Position numbers and translations under genes: made by a program. The notes beneath the pieces were generated by a model. The model was not told the origin of the DNA. It saw only the letters and a list, made by a program, of their open reading frames with translations, and searched no databases. From contig JAATVK010000035.1 of assembly GCA_014523485.1 (NCBI GenBank), forward strand, positions 1 to 15,381: a DNA stretch of 15,381 nucleotides, read 5' to 3'. Shown in pieces: positions 6,996-13,418 of the stretch (within the stretch, counting starts at the first letter, position 1; each line of letters starts with the position of its first letter). Source of the stretch: Nitrososphaerales archaeon TH5894. Its GTDB lineage: Archaea; Thermoproteota; Nitrososphaeria; Nitrososphaerales; Nitrososphaeraceae.

Positions 6996-7838
6996 ATGGG
7001 ATCAATGCTTAAAAATGCATTAAAAGATGTCTTTTCAAAAGAAGAAATCGAAAAGGTTTATTCATCATTTGATGTAATTGGTGATATAATAATAATTAAA
7101 ATTCCAGAGGAACTAGATGGGAAAAAAGAAATTATAGCCAAAATATTGATAAATAAAATTAAGACAGTAAAAACTGTCTTTCAGCAAATCTCTTCAGTAC
7201 AAGGAGAGTATAGAACAAGAAGACTATGTTTTTTAACAGGGATCAATAAATCAATTACAGAATATAGAGAACATGGATGTATATTTAAAGTAGATGTATT
7301 AAAGACATATTTTTCACCTCGTCTTTCTACTGAAAGACTTAGAGTTTCTAAGTTGATAAGGAATAATGAAATAATTGTAAATATGTTTGCAGGCATAGGA
7401 ACTTATTCAATTATTCTTGCGAAAAAAAATCCTGATTGTATTGTGTATAGCATAGATTCTAATCCTTATGCAAATGAATTATGTATTATTAATTCAAAGT
7501 TAAACAAAGTTCAAGACAGAGTTATCCCTATTTTGGGTGATGCTAGAACAATTGTATCTACTCAATTAAAAGGTAAAGCTACAAGAGTTCTTATGCCACT
7601 TCCAGAACAGGCAGCAGAATTTATTGATTCAGCCATTATGGCCCTTGAAAATAATAAAGGAATTATTCATTATTTTGCACATATTAAAGCCAAAAGTAAA
7701 TTGAACGCACTAGAAGAAGGAAAACTAAATTGCCATAATATTTTCAAATGTTACCAATATAAGATAATTTGTGGAAGAGTAATAAGAGAGGTTGGTCCTA
7801 GAATATATCAATTGATTTTTGATTTAGAGATAATTTAA
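6996..7838 (+). CDS. trm5: Trm5-family tRNA methyltransferase (probable tRNA m1G37)
   Basis: A predicted S-adenosylmethionine-dependent enzyme related to Trm5, which methylates G37 next to the anticodon to prevent frameshifting. The 280 residues contain the D2 linker region with SFDVIGDIIIIKIP (24-37), FSPRL with Arg109, SAM motif NMFAGIGTYSI (129-139), acidic Asp154 in YSIDSNPYA, and ILGDAR (179-184). Characterised Trm5 proteins are about 330 residues; this one begins at the D2 region, so the N-terminal D1 domain, which contacts the tRNA elbow, is absent. The active-site NLP motif reads MPLP (200-203), so the usual Asn is Pro. The ATG at 6996 is used; Met4 (7005) is possible. The family is secure. 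The exact modification is inferred, and a wyosine-pathway relative such as Taw2 is a less likely alternative. Confidence 0.8.
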   Translation: MGSMLKNALKDVFSKEEIEKVYSSFDVIGDIIIIKIPEELDGKKEIIAKILINKIKTVKTVFQQISSVQGEYRTRRLCFLTGINKSITEYREHGCIFKVDVLKTYFSPRLSTERLRVSKLIRNNEIIVNMFAGIGTYSIILAKKNPDCIVYSIDSNPYANELCIINSKLNKVQDRVIPILGDARTIVSTQLKGKATRVLMPLPEQAAEFIDSAIMALENNKGIIHYFAHIKAKSKLNALEEGKLNCHNIFKCYQYKIICGRVIREVGPRIYQLIFDLEII

Positions 7839-8059
7839 ATATTATCATCTGTAATTTCATTAGCATTAGAAGTAGAAATCATAGTATATCCAATCCATAT
7901 AAATACTGAAACAATTATTCCTGCAGTTCCTACAATGGTAAGTTTTATTAAAAGCAAATCTAGACTTGAAGCAAATAATAGATATATATATATTAGAAAA
8001 ATTACTGGAGGAATAATTAAAAGAAAAATGCCAGTAGGTCTATTACTTTTCATTATCAT
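7835..8059 (-). CDS. Small two-helix membrane protein
   Basis: I do not recognise this 74-residue protein. It has two hydrophobic helices, about 11-31 (rich in I, L, F with a central Pro-Pro) and 38-60, joined by a short loop with one Asp and one Lys. The N-terminus is basic (Lys4, Arg7) and the C-terminal tail is polar and acidic (NANEITDDNI). By the positive-inside rule both ends would face the cytoplasm. It lies 27 nt downstream of the N-acetyltransferase gene in the same direction and probably shares its transcript, although a TATATAA-like element near 8081-8087 could give it its own leaderless start. Its stop codon overlaps that of the convergent trm5 gene. No function can be assigned. 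Confidence 0.65.
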   Translation of the reverse strand: MIMKSNRPTGIFLLIIPPVIFLIYIYLLFASSLDLLLIKLTIVGTAGIIVSVFIWIGYTMISTSNANEITDDNI

Positions 8060-8086
8060 AATAAAACCAATTTAAATATTATATAT

Positions 8087-8584
8087 CTAACTAAGGTCTT
8101 TTGCCATTAAAAATGCATCTTCCCCATCACGATAATAGGATTTTAATCTAGATTTTATAATGAAACCTAGTTTTTTGTATAGTTGAACTGCACTTTCATT
8201 GCTAACTCGAACTTCCAAATAGATTTCATCACTTTTTCTAATAATAACACCGTTCATTCCTTCTAGCATTAATGCTGTTCCTACTCCTTTTCCTTGATGT
8301 TCTTCTAAAACTGCAACGGATACTACATGGCCCTTCTTTACAAAACCTAATTTCCTGAAATTTGAGAATCCAAATTCTATTTTACACATGATGTAACCAA
8401 CTATCTGATTTTTTATTTCCGCAACGATAAATGCTTCAGGTAATTCTGCTAAAATAGAACTAAAAAAATAGTCAGAATAGTGTTCTGGAAGTGTTATCAT
8501 GTTTATATTAATAACAAATGGAAGATCTTTTTCTTCACAATTACGAATAACATAACTATCAACACTTCTAAGAATAGATTGCAA
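8087..8584 (-). CDS. ard1: Archaeal Ard1/RimI-type N-terminal acetyltransferase
   Basis: A 165-residue GNAT-fold enzyme that transfers acetyl from acetyl-CoA to protein N-termini. The sequence matches the pattern of the Sulfolobus NatA-like enzyme. It has LPEHYSDYF (32-40) with Glu34, KKGHVVSVAVLEE (83-95) with His86, the acetyl-CoA loop QGKGVG (97-102), YLEVRVSN (122-129) with Glu124, LYKKLGF, and a YYRDGEDAFLMAKDL C-terminus. Glu34, His86 and Glu124 correspond to residues tied to catalysis in that family. The start is TTG at 8584: an in-frame stop lies two codons upstream and the next Met (residue 29) would remove the first strand. A TATA-like element 26 nt upstream fits a leaderless start. 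The membrane protein gene follows. Confidence 0.9.
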   Translation of the reverse strand: MQSILRSVDSYVIRNCEEKDLPFVININMITLPEHYSDYFFSSILAELPEAFIVAEIKNQIVGYIMCKIEFGFSNFRKLGFVKKGHVVSVAVLEEHQGKGVGTALMLEGMNGVIIRKSDEIYLEVRVSNESAVQLYKKLGFIIKSRLKSYYRDGEDAFLMAKDLS

Positions 8585-8606
8585 TTTCTATATTTAACTT
8601 GACAAG

Positions 8607-8615
8607 GTATTTAAC
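8607..8615 (-). promoter_or_regulatory. TATA-like box of the N-acetyltransferase gene
   Basis: The minus strand reads GTTAAATAC, centred about 26 nt before the TTG start at 8584, which supports that unusual start. A second TATATAAAG element (8616-8624) lies just upstream and would give a leader of about 10 nt. Confidence 0.4.
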
Positions 8616-8685
8616 TTTATATAATAGAACAAATTCTTTATTATAAAGTAAATAGATAAAGATATCTCAGAAATTAAAATAATTC

Positions 8686-9792
8686 TTATTGTTTTATTAA
8701 AAATGTAATGCTAGGATCGGGGCAAATCATAATCTTATTTGATTTTCCATAACGTGTAAGCATATTTTGTAAAACTTCTTTAACATTATTAAAAGTATTA
8801 AATCCTAATTTTGTTTTAGTATAATGGAAAGGTAATGACGAAACTAGGCCAAGATAATACTCATTCCTTAAATTCTCAAGATAAATTAGATGCTCTAATC
8901 CATTTACATAGTTGATTTTTTTTATTTGAGAAGGGTTCAATTTACCTTCTATATACAGAGTTAAAGCACCATCACCTATTCCATGATTATTTTCTGCTAG
9001 TAAAACAGCCATTCCTTGGTTTTTCAAAATTCCTATAGAATTCCATAATGAATATAATGAGTTATTAAGAGTAGTATGATTTTCAGGTTCCGCACCTGCG
9101 CTGATTATTAATGACTTTTGCTCATTGAAATTAAATTTCGTATTTGATTTAAAATCTGAAACTGAGGATATAATAAATGATGAATTAAATCCACAATAAA
9201 GACGAGAAATTCCATATTGATTAGATAAAACCTCGATAGAATATAGACCTAATTTATCATAAAACTCTAAGGCAATTTTAAGTGGATCGCCTATTTGACC
9301 AGAATTAGGACTTATAATTTCAGTAGAATGAAAAATTTCATCCATCAAACCATTCATACAATTTCTTGTCAGCATAGAAGGAGTTCCACTGAATCCAAAA
9401 AGAGGTTCATACCCAATCTTTGAAATAAAAATAACATTATCAAATTTTTTGATATTTTCATAAAAATCCTTTTTATCCATTTGAAAAATTCTAATATTAT
9501 CAGCAAAATGATTTTTAATTTGAAGAAAATATTCAGAAAATGTTCCAATTTCAATTTCTTTTGTTTTATCAGTTTTATTAATTTCTATTAAAAAAGCTAT
9601 TATTTTTAATATTGACTTTGAAGTGGAGAATGGAAAAATGAGAGTTTTCGTTGAAAACTTGATATCAGTGAGAATTTCCTTTATATTTTCATCAGATAAC
9701 AAATTTAACTCTGGATAACAATGCAGTAAATTTTCTTGTTTAATATCTAATACTACATCTGTGGAACCATAACCAAGCCATATCTCTGGCAT
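8686..9792 (-). CDS. LarA-like (DUF2088) protein with altered active site
   Basis: This 368-residue protein resembles the two-domain lactate racemase LarA family. Recognisable segments are an N-terminal GYGSTDVVLDI, the central loop GFSGTPSMLTR (133-143), the C-terminal-domain opening SAGAEPENHTTLNNS (231-245) and LLAENNHGIGDG (264-275). In characterised LarA a His and a Lys of the central loop hold the nickel-pincer nucleotide. Here the stretch reads YEPLFGFSGTPSM, with no Lys after the GFSG turn and Glu-Pro where Pro-His is usual. The early TRPxP phosphate-binding motif is also not seen (STSKS, 57-61). It therefore probably does not bind the LarA cofactor, and its substrate is unknown. It is soluble, with no signal peptide, and lies upstream of the N-acetyltransferase with a 101-nt gap. 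Family assignment is from motif memory, so moderate. Confidence 0.6.
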   Translation of the reverse strand: MPEIWLGYGSTDVVLDIKQENLLHCYPELNLLSDENIKEILTDIKFSTKTLIFPFSTSKSILKIIAFLIEINKTDKTKEIEIGTFSEYFLQIKNHFADNIRIFQMDKKDFYENIKKFDNVIFISKIGYEPLFGFSGTPSMLTRNCMNGLMDEIFHSTEIISPNSGQIGDPLKIALEFYDKLGLYSIEVLSNQYGISRLYCGFNSSFIISSVSDFKSNTKFNFNEQKSLIISAGAEPENHTTLNNSLYSLWNSIGILKNQGMAVLLAENNHGIGDGALTLYIEGKLNPSQIKKINYVNGLEHLIYLENLRNEYYLGLVSSLPFHYTKTKLGFNTFNNVKEVLQNMLTRYGKSNKIMICPDPSITFLIKQ

Positions 9793-10409
9793 GGATATGA
9801 TTATAAAGAATGAAAATAAATCTTTTTCATAGTAAGATAAAGGAACAATATTTATACAACTAACTTTATAGTGGTTCCTAACATAATCTAATTCTTTAAA
9901 GTTTTGGAATTTGACTAGCGAGTTGTAAAGAAAGTAAGATTTATATTATTTCAAGGTTAATGTATTTTCCTAAAATATTTTATCAAACAAAAATAACATT
10001 CCAAAATATATTCAAACCGAAAATCTCCAATTTGATATTCATACCTGACTCTTGGTTAATTTTTATATCTACACTATAGAAAATGTTTAAATCACTAATT
10101 ATATTAAAAAGGAAAATTTAGTAACTGAATCAAAAATTTAGTTGAAGAAAAGTTGAAAAAATCTTTATGCTTTTAATTTATGAAATAATTACTACATATC
10201 AATCCTTAAAACTGCGCTATTGAAAATATTAGAAATAATGGAGTATAAAAAAAAATCAATATTATATTGTATGAGATACAATAGAACAATATAAAATTTT
10301 TAACACAAATAGAATAACTTTATATTTTATTAATTATTAACGAGATGGCAAATATTATCTATAAAAATGATTGTATAAATATTGAAAAAAAGTAATAGTA
10401 CAAAAATAA
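9793..10409. other. 617-nt gene-free spacer
   Basis: No reading frame with coding character, tRNA, GC-rich structural RNA or C/D-box signature is visible. A TTTATTTTCA element on the minus strand (9811-9820) is a weak TATA candidate for the LarA-like gene. The rest is very AT-rich, with one perfect short hairpin at 10265-10283. The 3' end of the minus-strand TBP transcript falls at the right edge. It may hold a degraded gene or an unrecognised small RNA, but nothing in the sequence shows this. Confidence 0.5.
10265..10283. repeat. Perfect 8-bp hairpin with competing fold
   Basis: TATTGTAT-GAG-ATACAATA forms an 8-bp stem with a 3-nt loop. A second copy of ACAATAT at 10286-10292 can pair instead with ATATTGT at 10264-10270, giving an alternative hairpin. 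It lies in the spacer downstream of TBP. Its role is unknown, and short AT-rich palindromes can arise by chance. Confidence 0.4.
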
Positions 10410-10973
10410 TTATCCTTCATATATCATAAGATTCTTTTCTTCTAATAAATTATGAAGATTATGCACAGCACGATATACTTCTGCTTCTTTTTTAGCCCCT
10501 GTACAAACTAACTTACCACTTGCAAACAGAAGAATAACTGTTTTGGGATCTAACATTCTATGAATTAATCCAGGAAATTGTTCAGGTTCATACATACTGC
10601 GAGGAAGAACTCTAGCAGCTAATTCTAAGTGAATTTTACCTCCTAAACTTGCAGATGCAACTATATTTTGTATTTCAATGATGGGTTCATTTTCAATTTG
10701 GATACTTCCTTTTTTCAACTTTTGAACTACACTCTTGACTGCTTTAATTGCCTGATCTTCTGACTTGGCTCCTGTACATACCATTTTTCCAGAGCTAAAA
10801 ATTAAAGTAGCGGTTTTTGGAGATTTAAGTCTAAAAACAAGGCCTGGAAATTGATCTGGATGATATTCAACATCCGGAAATATTTGTGTGATTTGATTTA
10901 AATTAACTGTTTGATTTATAGTTGCTGAAGCGACAACATTCTCTATACTTACAATGGGTTTAGTTTGCGGCAT
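10410..10973 (-). CDS. tbp: TATA-binding protein
   Basis: The general transcription factor that binds the promoter TATA box and recruits TFB and RNA polymerase. The 187 residues form the classic saddle of two direct repeats. Repeat one (about 8-92) runs from VSIENVVASATIN through FPGLVFRLKSPKTATLIFSSGKMVCTGAK. Repeat two (about 99-183) mirrors it with IEIQNIVASASLG through FPGLIHRMLDPKTVILLFASGKLVCTGAK. No N- or C-terminal extension is present. A TATA-like box sits 26 nt upstream, so the message is predicted to be leaderless with the ATG at the 5' end. A 14-bp inverted repeat covers that start and might serve in autoregulation, which is speculation. The gene is divergent from the fumarase-family gene across about 138 nt. 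Confidence 0.97.
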   Translation of the reverse strand: MPQTKPIVSIENVVASATINQTVNLNQITQIFPDVEYHPDQFPGLVFRLKSPKTATLIFSSGKMVCTGAKSEDQAIKAVKSVVQKLKKGSIQIENEPIIEIQNIVASASLGGKIHLELAARVLPRSMYEPEQFPGLIHRMLDPKTVILLFASGKLVCTGAKKEAEVYRAVHNLHNLLEEKNLMIYEG

Positions 10974-10983
10974 ACTGGTATGC
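10970..10983. promoter_or_regulatory. Inverted repeat over the TBP start
   Basis: GCATAC-TG-GTATGC is a 6-bp inverted repeat around a 2-bp centre. It includes the TBP start codon (10971-10973) and extends toward the TATA box. Because the transcript is predicted to start at the ATG, the repeat would straddle the transcription start as DNA, a plausible repressor site. Confidence 0.35.
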
Positions 10984-10994
10984 GGTTTGTTGAC

Positions 10995-11003
10995 TATATA
11001 AAT
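10995..11003 (-). promoter_or_regulatory. TATA box of the TBP gene
   Basis: The minus strand reads ATTTATATA, centred about 26 nt before the TBP ATG. It matches the archaeal TATA consensus well and predicts a leaderless transcript. Confidence 0.6.
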
Positions 11004-11080
11004 ATATTATATAAACTTTTAGAAAAATGATTTTTGAAATCAGTATCCAGTAAAACCATTTGTTTTCAAGTTAACTAATA

Positions 11081-11090
11081 TTATATAAAC
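11081..11090 (+). promoter_or_regulatory. TATA box of the fumarase-family gene
   Basis: TTATATAAAC is centred about 26 nt before the ATG at 11112, giving a leaderless start. An identical TTATATAAAC occurs at 11007-11016 in the same orientation and could act as an alternative promoter with a leader of about 75 nt, or overlap the control of TBP. Confidence 0.55.
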
Positions 11091-11111
11091 AAGAATTTTA
11101 TAGTCATTATA

Positions 11112-12497
11112 ATGTCATTTAGAATAGATAAAGATTCATTAGGAGAATTTAAAGTTCCTAAAAATGCATATTATGGTCCATTTACAGCTCGTGCATTAGA
11201 ACAGTACAAAGTAACAGGACGTAAATCCCATTTAAATCTTATAAAAGCGTATGTTATGATTAAGAGATCAGCAGCGTTAACTAATTATGAATTACAAGTC
11301 TTAGATGAGAGAATTGCCAAAGTTATTATCCAAGCTTGTGATGAAATTTTATCTGGACAATTCTTAGACCAATTTGTTATAGACGCGATAAATTCTGGAG
11401 CTGGTACAGCGGTTAATATGAATACTAATGAAATAATTGCAAATCGTGCCTTAGAAATTCTGAGAAAAAGTAAAGGTGATTATAGCATTATTAGTCCTAA
11501 TGACCACGTTAATATGTCTCAATCAAGTAATGATACGTTTCCAACCGCAATGCATATTGCGATATTAATGAACGTTAATTTGCTTATAAAATCTCTTGAG
11601 GTATTGATTAAATCTTTGAATATCAAATCTATTGATTTTAAAAATATTATAAAAATTGGTCGGACTCATCTTATGGACGCTATTCCTGTAACATTGGGCT
11701 CTGAATTTGAAGTATATGCGTATGCCCTAGAGAGAGCTAAAGAAGAAATTATCAATAGTCAAAGAAAATTAGAGTATATTGGAATAGGTGCAACAGCAGT
11801 TGGAACTGGTATCAATACACCTAAAGGCTATAGAGAAAAAATTGTTAATCATCTTTCTCACATTTCTGGCCTAAATTTAAAAATGTCTGCAAACCTTCAC
11901 TTTTTCCTTCAAAGCAAATTCGATATAGCTAATTTTTCTTCAGAATTAAGAAACTTGGCAATTGAACTAATAAAAATGGCCAACGATCTTAGACTTATGG
12001 CTTCTGGCCCCATCGCTGGCTTAGCGGAAATACTCATTCCAGCAGTTCACGCAGGTTCTTCTATCATGCCAGGAAAGGTAAATCCTTCTTTGGCTGAATG
12101 TTTAAACATGATTTGTTTTGATATTATAGGAAAGGATGTTTCTGTAACCATGGCTGCACAAGCGGGACAGTTTGAATTAAATGTGATGCTGCCAGGAATG
12201 CTAAATAATGTATTAGATGCCACTGACATGTTAATAAATTTCTTGCCAATTTTTGCAACTAATTTTATTAATGGAATTCAAGCGAATTCTGAAAGATTAA
12301 AACAACAAGTAGAAAAAAGTCCTATTCTTATAACCTTATTAAATCCATATATTGGATACTTGACAGCAGCAGAAATATATAAAGAATCGTTAAGAACTGG
12401 TATAGGAATACGAGAACTAATTTTAGGAAAAAAATTGATGAGTGAAAAAGAATTAGTAGATGCATTATCTTATGAAAGAATTATCGGATTAGTTTAA
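11112..12497 (+). CDS. fumC: Class II fumarase / aspartate ammonia-lyase family enzyme
   Basis: A cytosolic homotetrameric lyase of the fumarase/aspartase superfamily. It either hydrates fumarate to malate or deaminates aspartate to fumarate. At 461 residues it is full length. Conserved features are SGAGTAVNMNTNEIIANRA (95-113), PNDHVNMSQSSNDTFPTAMHIA (129-150), GRTH with His186, and the superfamily signature GSSIMPGKVNP (315-325) with catalytic Ser317. The motifs are mixed. NMSQSSNDTFPTAMHIA is fumarase-like, while GAGTxxNMN and PAVHAGSSIMPG look more like aspartase. THLMDAIP has Met where both families usually have Gln. I favour fumarase, which a central carbon cycle would need, but the sequence alone does not settle it. 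It stands alone behind its own TATA box, divergent from TBP. Confidence 0.88.
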   Translation: MSFRIDKDSLGEFKVPKNAYYGPFTARALEQYKVTGRKSHLNLIKAYVMIKRSAALTNYELQVLDERIAKVIIQACDEILSGQFLDQFVIDAINSGAGTAVNMNTNEIIANRALEILRKSKGDYSIISPNDHVNMSQSSNDTFPTAMHIAILMNVNLLIKSLEVLIKSLNIKSIDFKNIIKIGRTHLMDAIPVTLGSEFEVYAYALERAKEEIINSQRKLEYIGIGATAVGTGINTPKGYREKIVNHLSHISGLNLKMSANLHFFLQSKFDIANFSSELRNLAIELIKMANDLRLMASGPIAGLAEILIPAVHAGSSIMPGKVNPSLAECLNMICFDIIGKDVSVTMAAQAGQFELNVMLPGMLNNVLDATDMLINFLPIFATNFINGIQANSERLKQQVEKSPILITLLNPYIGYLTAAEIYKESLRTGIGIRELILGKKLMSEKELVDALSYERIIGLV

Positions 12498-12532
12498 ATC
12501 TTATATTTGGATAGAACAACCTCTGAATCTTT

Positions 12533-12544
12533 TGCACATGTGCA
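12533..12544. repeat. Perfect 12-bp palindrome
   Basis: TGCACATGTGCA is self-complementary over all 12 bases and is GC-richer than the spacer around it. It lies 36 nt after the fumarase-family stop. It could be a dimeric regulator site or a minor hairpin; no function is shown. Confidence 0.4.
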
Positions 12545-12878
12545 GATTGTTTCTGATTCTAATTTCCCTCAAAGTAGTAGGAAAATAGTTTGGAGAGTGC
12601 TTAAATTGTAATCACAAATAGAATAAATAATGACAAGATCGAATATTTAGAGATAACACTGACAAAGGTAAAATAACATTTAAACATTTATTTTGTTTTA
12701 CTGTATACAACTATATACACTAGGTTCAATTCATACATTTGGATATCTTGATTCGAATTGTTTTAATTATAATAATGAGATATATGATTTTACCTAAAGA
12801 TTATACTCTATAAATAAAATATAAGTTTGAAATAGCACTTAGTTTCTATAAATTGTATATTAGATATTATCTAATTTC

Positions 12879-12886
12879 TTATATTG
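12879..12886 (+). promoter_or_regulatory. TATA-like box of the zinc-finger gene
   Basis: TTATATTG is centred about 25 nt before the ATG at 12907. This spacing supports that start over the TTG at 12853, which lies upstream of the box. Confidence 0.4.
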
Positions 12887-12906
12887 CAGAAATTTATTTA
12901 ATAGAT

Positions 12907-13059
12907 ATGCATCCTGAGGACTTAAATAAAATTTGGTTTTGTGAAGATTGCCAAAGTAGTTTTTTTTTCAATTCAGATGCTGAAGATCATAAAGAAAAAA
13001 CTGGACATAAAAAAATGAGAAAATTTAGTTCTGTATCCGGTGGAATTATACCAAAATAA
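12907..13059 (+). CDS. Small single C2H2 zinc-finger protein
   Basis: A 50-residue protein built around one classic C2H2 zinc finger. Cys11 and Cys14 in CEDC, His27 and His33 follow the pattern C-x2-C-x12-H-x5-H, with the finger's hydrophobic core supplied by FFF after the second Cys. A basic stretch, KKMRKF, follows the second His. The frame is open upstream to a TTG at 12853, but that would add an AT-rich, poorly coding leader. The ATG at 12907 has a TATA-like box at leaderless spacing and gives a tidy MHPEDLNKIWFCEDC start. Single-finger proteins of this size occur in archaea and may bind DNA, RNA or a partner protein. The target is unknown. It stands alone between two gene-poor spacers. 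Confidence 0.8.
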   Translation: MHPEDLNKIWFCEDCQSSFFFNSDAEDHKEKTGHKKMRKFSSVSGGIIPK

Positions 13060-13085
13060 AAGTAGTTGGATTTGTTTATTTGCTA

Positions 13086-13092
13086 TTTTTTT
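13086..13092 (+). terminator. Poly-T terminator of the zinc-finger gene
   Basis: Seven consecutive T residues occur 26 nt after the zinc-finger stop, typical of archaeal U-tract termination. Confidence 0.45.
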
Positions 13093-13155
13093 ATCCACTA
13101 TAATTCATTTAACTTATAATTTCAAAAATTTACTTTCAAGAATATATAAATAACA

Positions 13156-13196
13156 TAAAAAATTTTTCTAGTGCTAAGATTTAGAGAAATTTTTTA
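13156..13196. terminator. AT-rich 16-bp hairpin, possible bidirectional terminator
   Basis: Positions 13156-13171 pair with 13181-13196 around a 9-nt loop, TGCTAAGAT. The stem has 16 bp, two of them G-U on the plus strand. Its lower half is an A6 run pairing with T6, so either strand ends the stem with a T-run. It lies between convergent genes, where a shared terminator would be expected. A small RNA driven from the TATA-like element just upstream is an alternative. Confidence 0.4.
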
Positions 13197-13418
13197 AGGA
13201 ATACCTTGTGAATTTATTCATTATCTTATTTGTATTCATGGAGTTATATAGTCTAATTAAGATACATCAATAAAATTATTAATCCCATAAAAACAAAACA
13301 AGCAATGTAAGATCACAACGGTAACAAAAGAAATAATTTATTAGTCTTACTAGGAAACTGAAGTACAATACATTATAGGTCCCTAATTAATAGATATCTA
13401 ATTAATATTAATATAAAA

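Larger units (their letters stand above)
12498..12906. other. 409-nt gene-free spacer
   Basis: No coding or RNA gene is apparent. Visible structure includes a perfect 12-bp palindrome (12533-12544), a 6-bp inverted repeat TGTATA/TATACA with a 6-nt loop (12702-12719), and the promoter of the zinc-finger gene at the right end. No long T-run directly follows the fumarase-family stop, so where its transcript ends is unclear. Confidence 0.5.
13060..13418. other. 359-nt convergent spacer
   Basis: The spacer lies between the ends of the plus-strand zinc-finger gene and the minus-strand pepF. No coding or structured RNA gene is evident. It holds a 7-T run (13086-13092) after the zinc-finger gene, a TATATAAATA-like element near 13143-13152, a long AT-rich hairpin (13156-13196), and a 10-bp direct repeat (CTAATTAATA at 13383-13392 and 13398-13407) just after the pepF stop. 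Confidence 0.5.

Noticed and set aside
12722..12735. GGTTCAATTC, resembling a tRNA T-loop
   Set aside because: The flanking bases do not form a T-stem and no acceptor or anticodon arm is present; true tRNAs would be GC-rich here.
12853..12906. N-terminal extension of the zinc-finger protein from a TTG codon
   Set aside because: It would put the start upstream of the likely TATA element and adds a low-complexity leader; the ATG at 12907 fits better.
13383..13407. CTAATTAATA direct repeat and TAGATATCTA palindrome after pepF
   Set aside because: They are short and composed almost only of A and T, so chance occurrence in this composition is likely.
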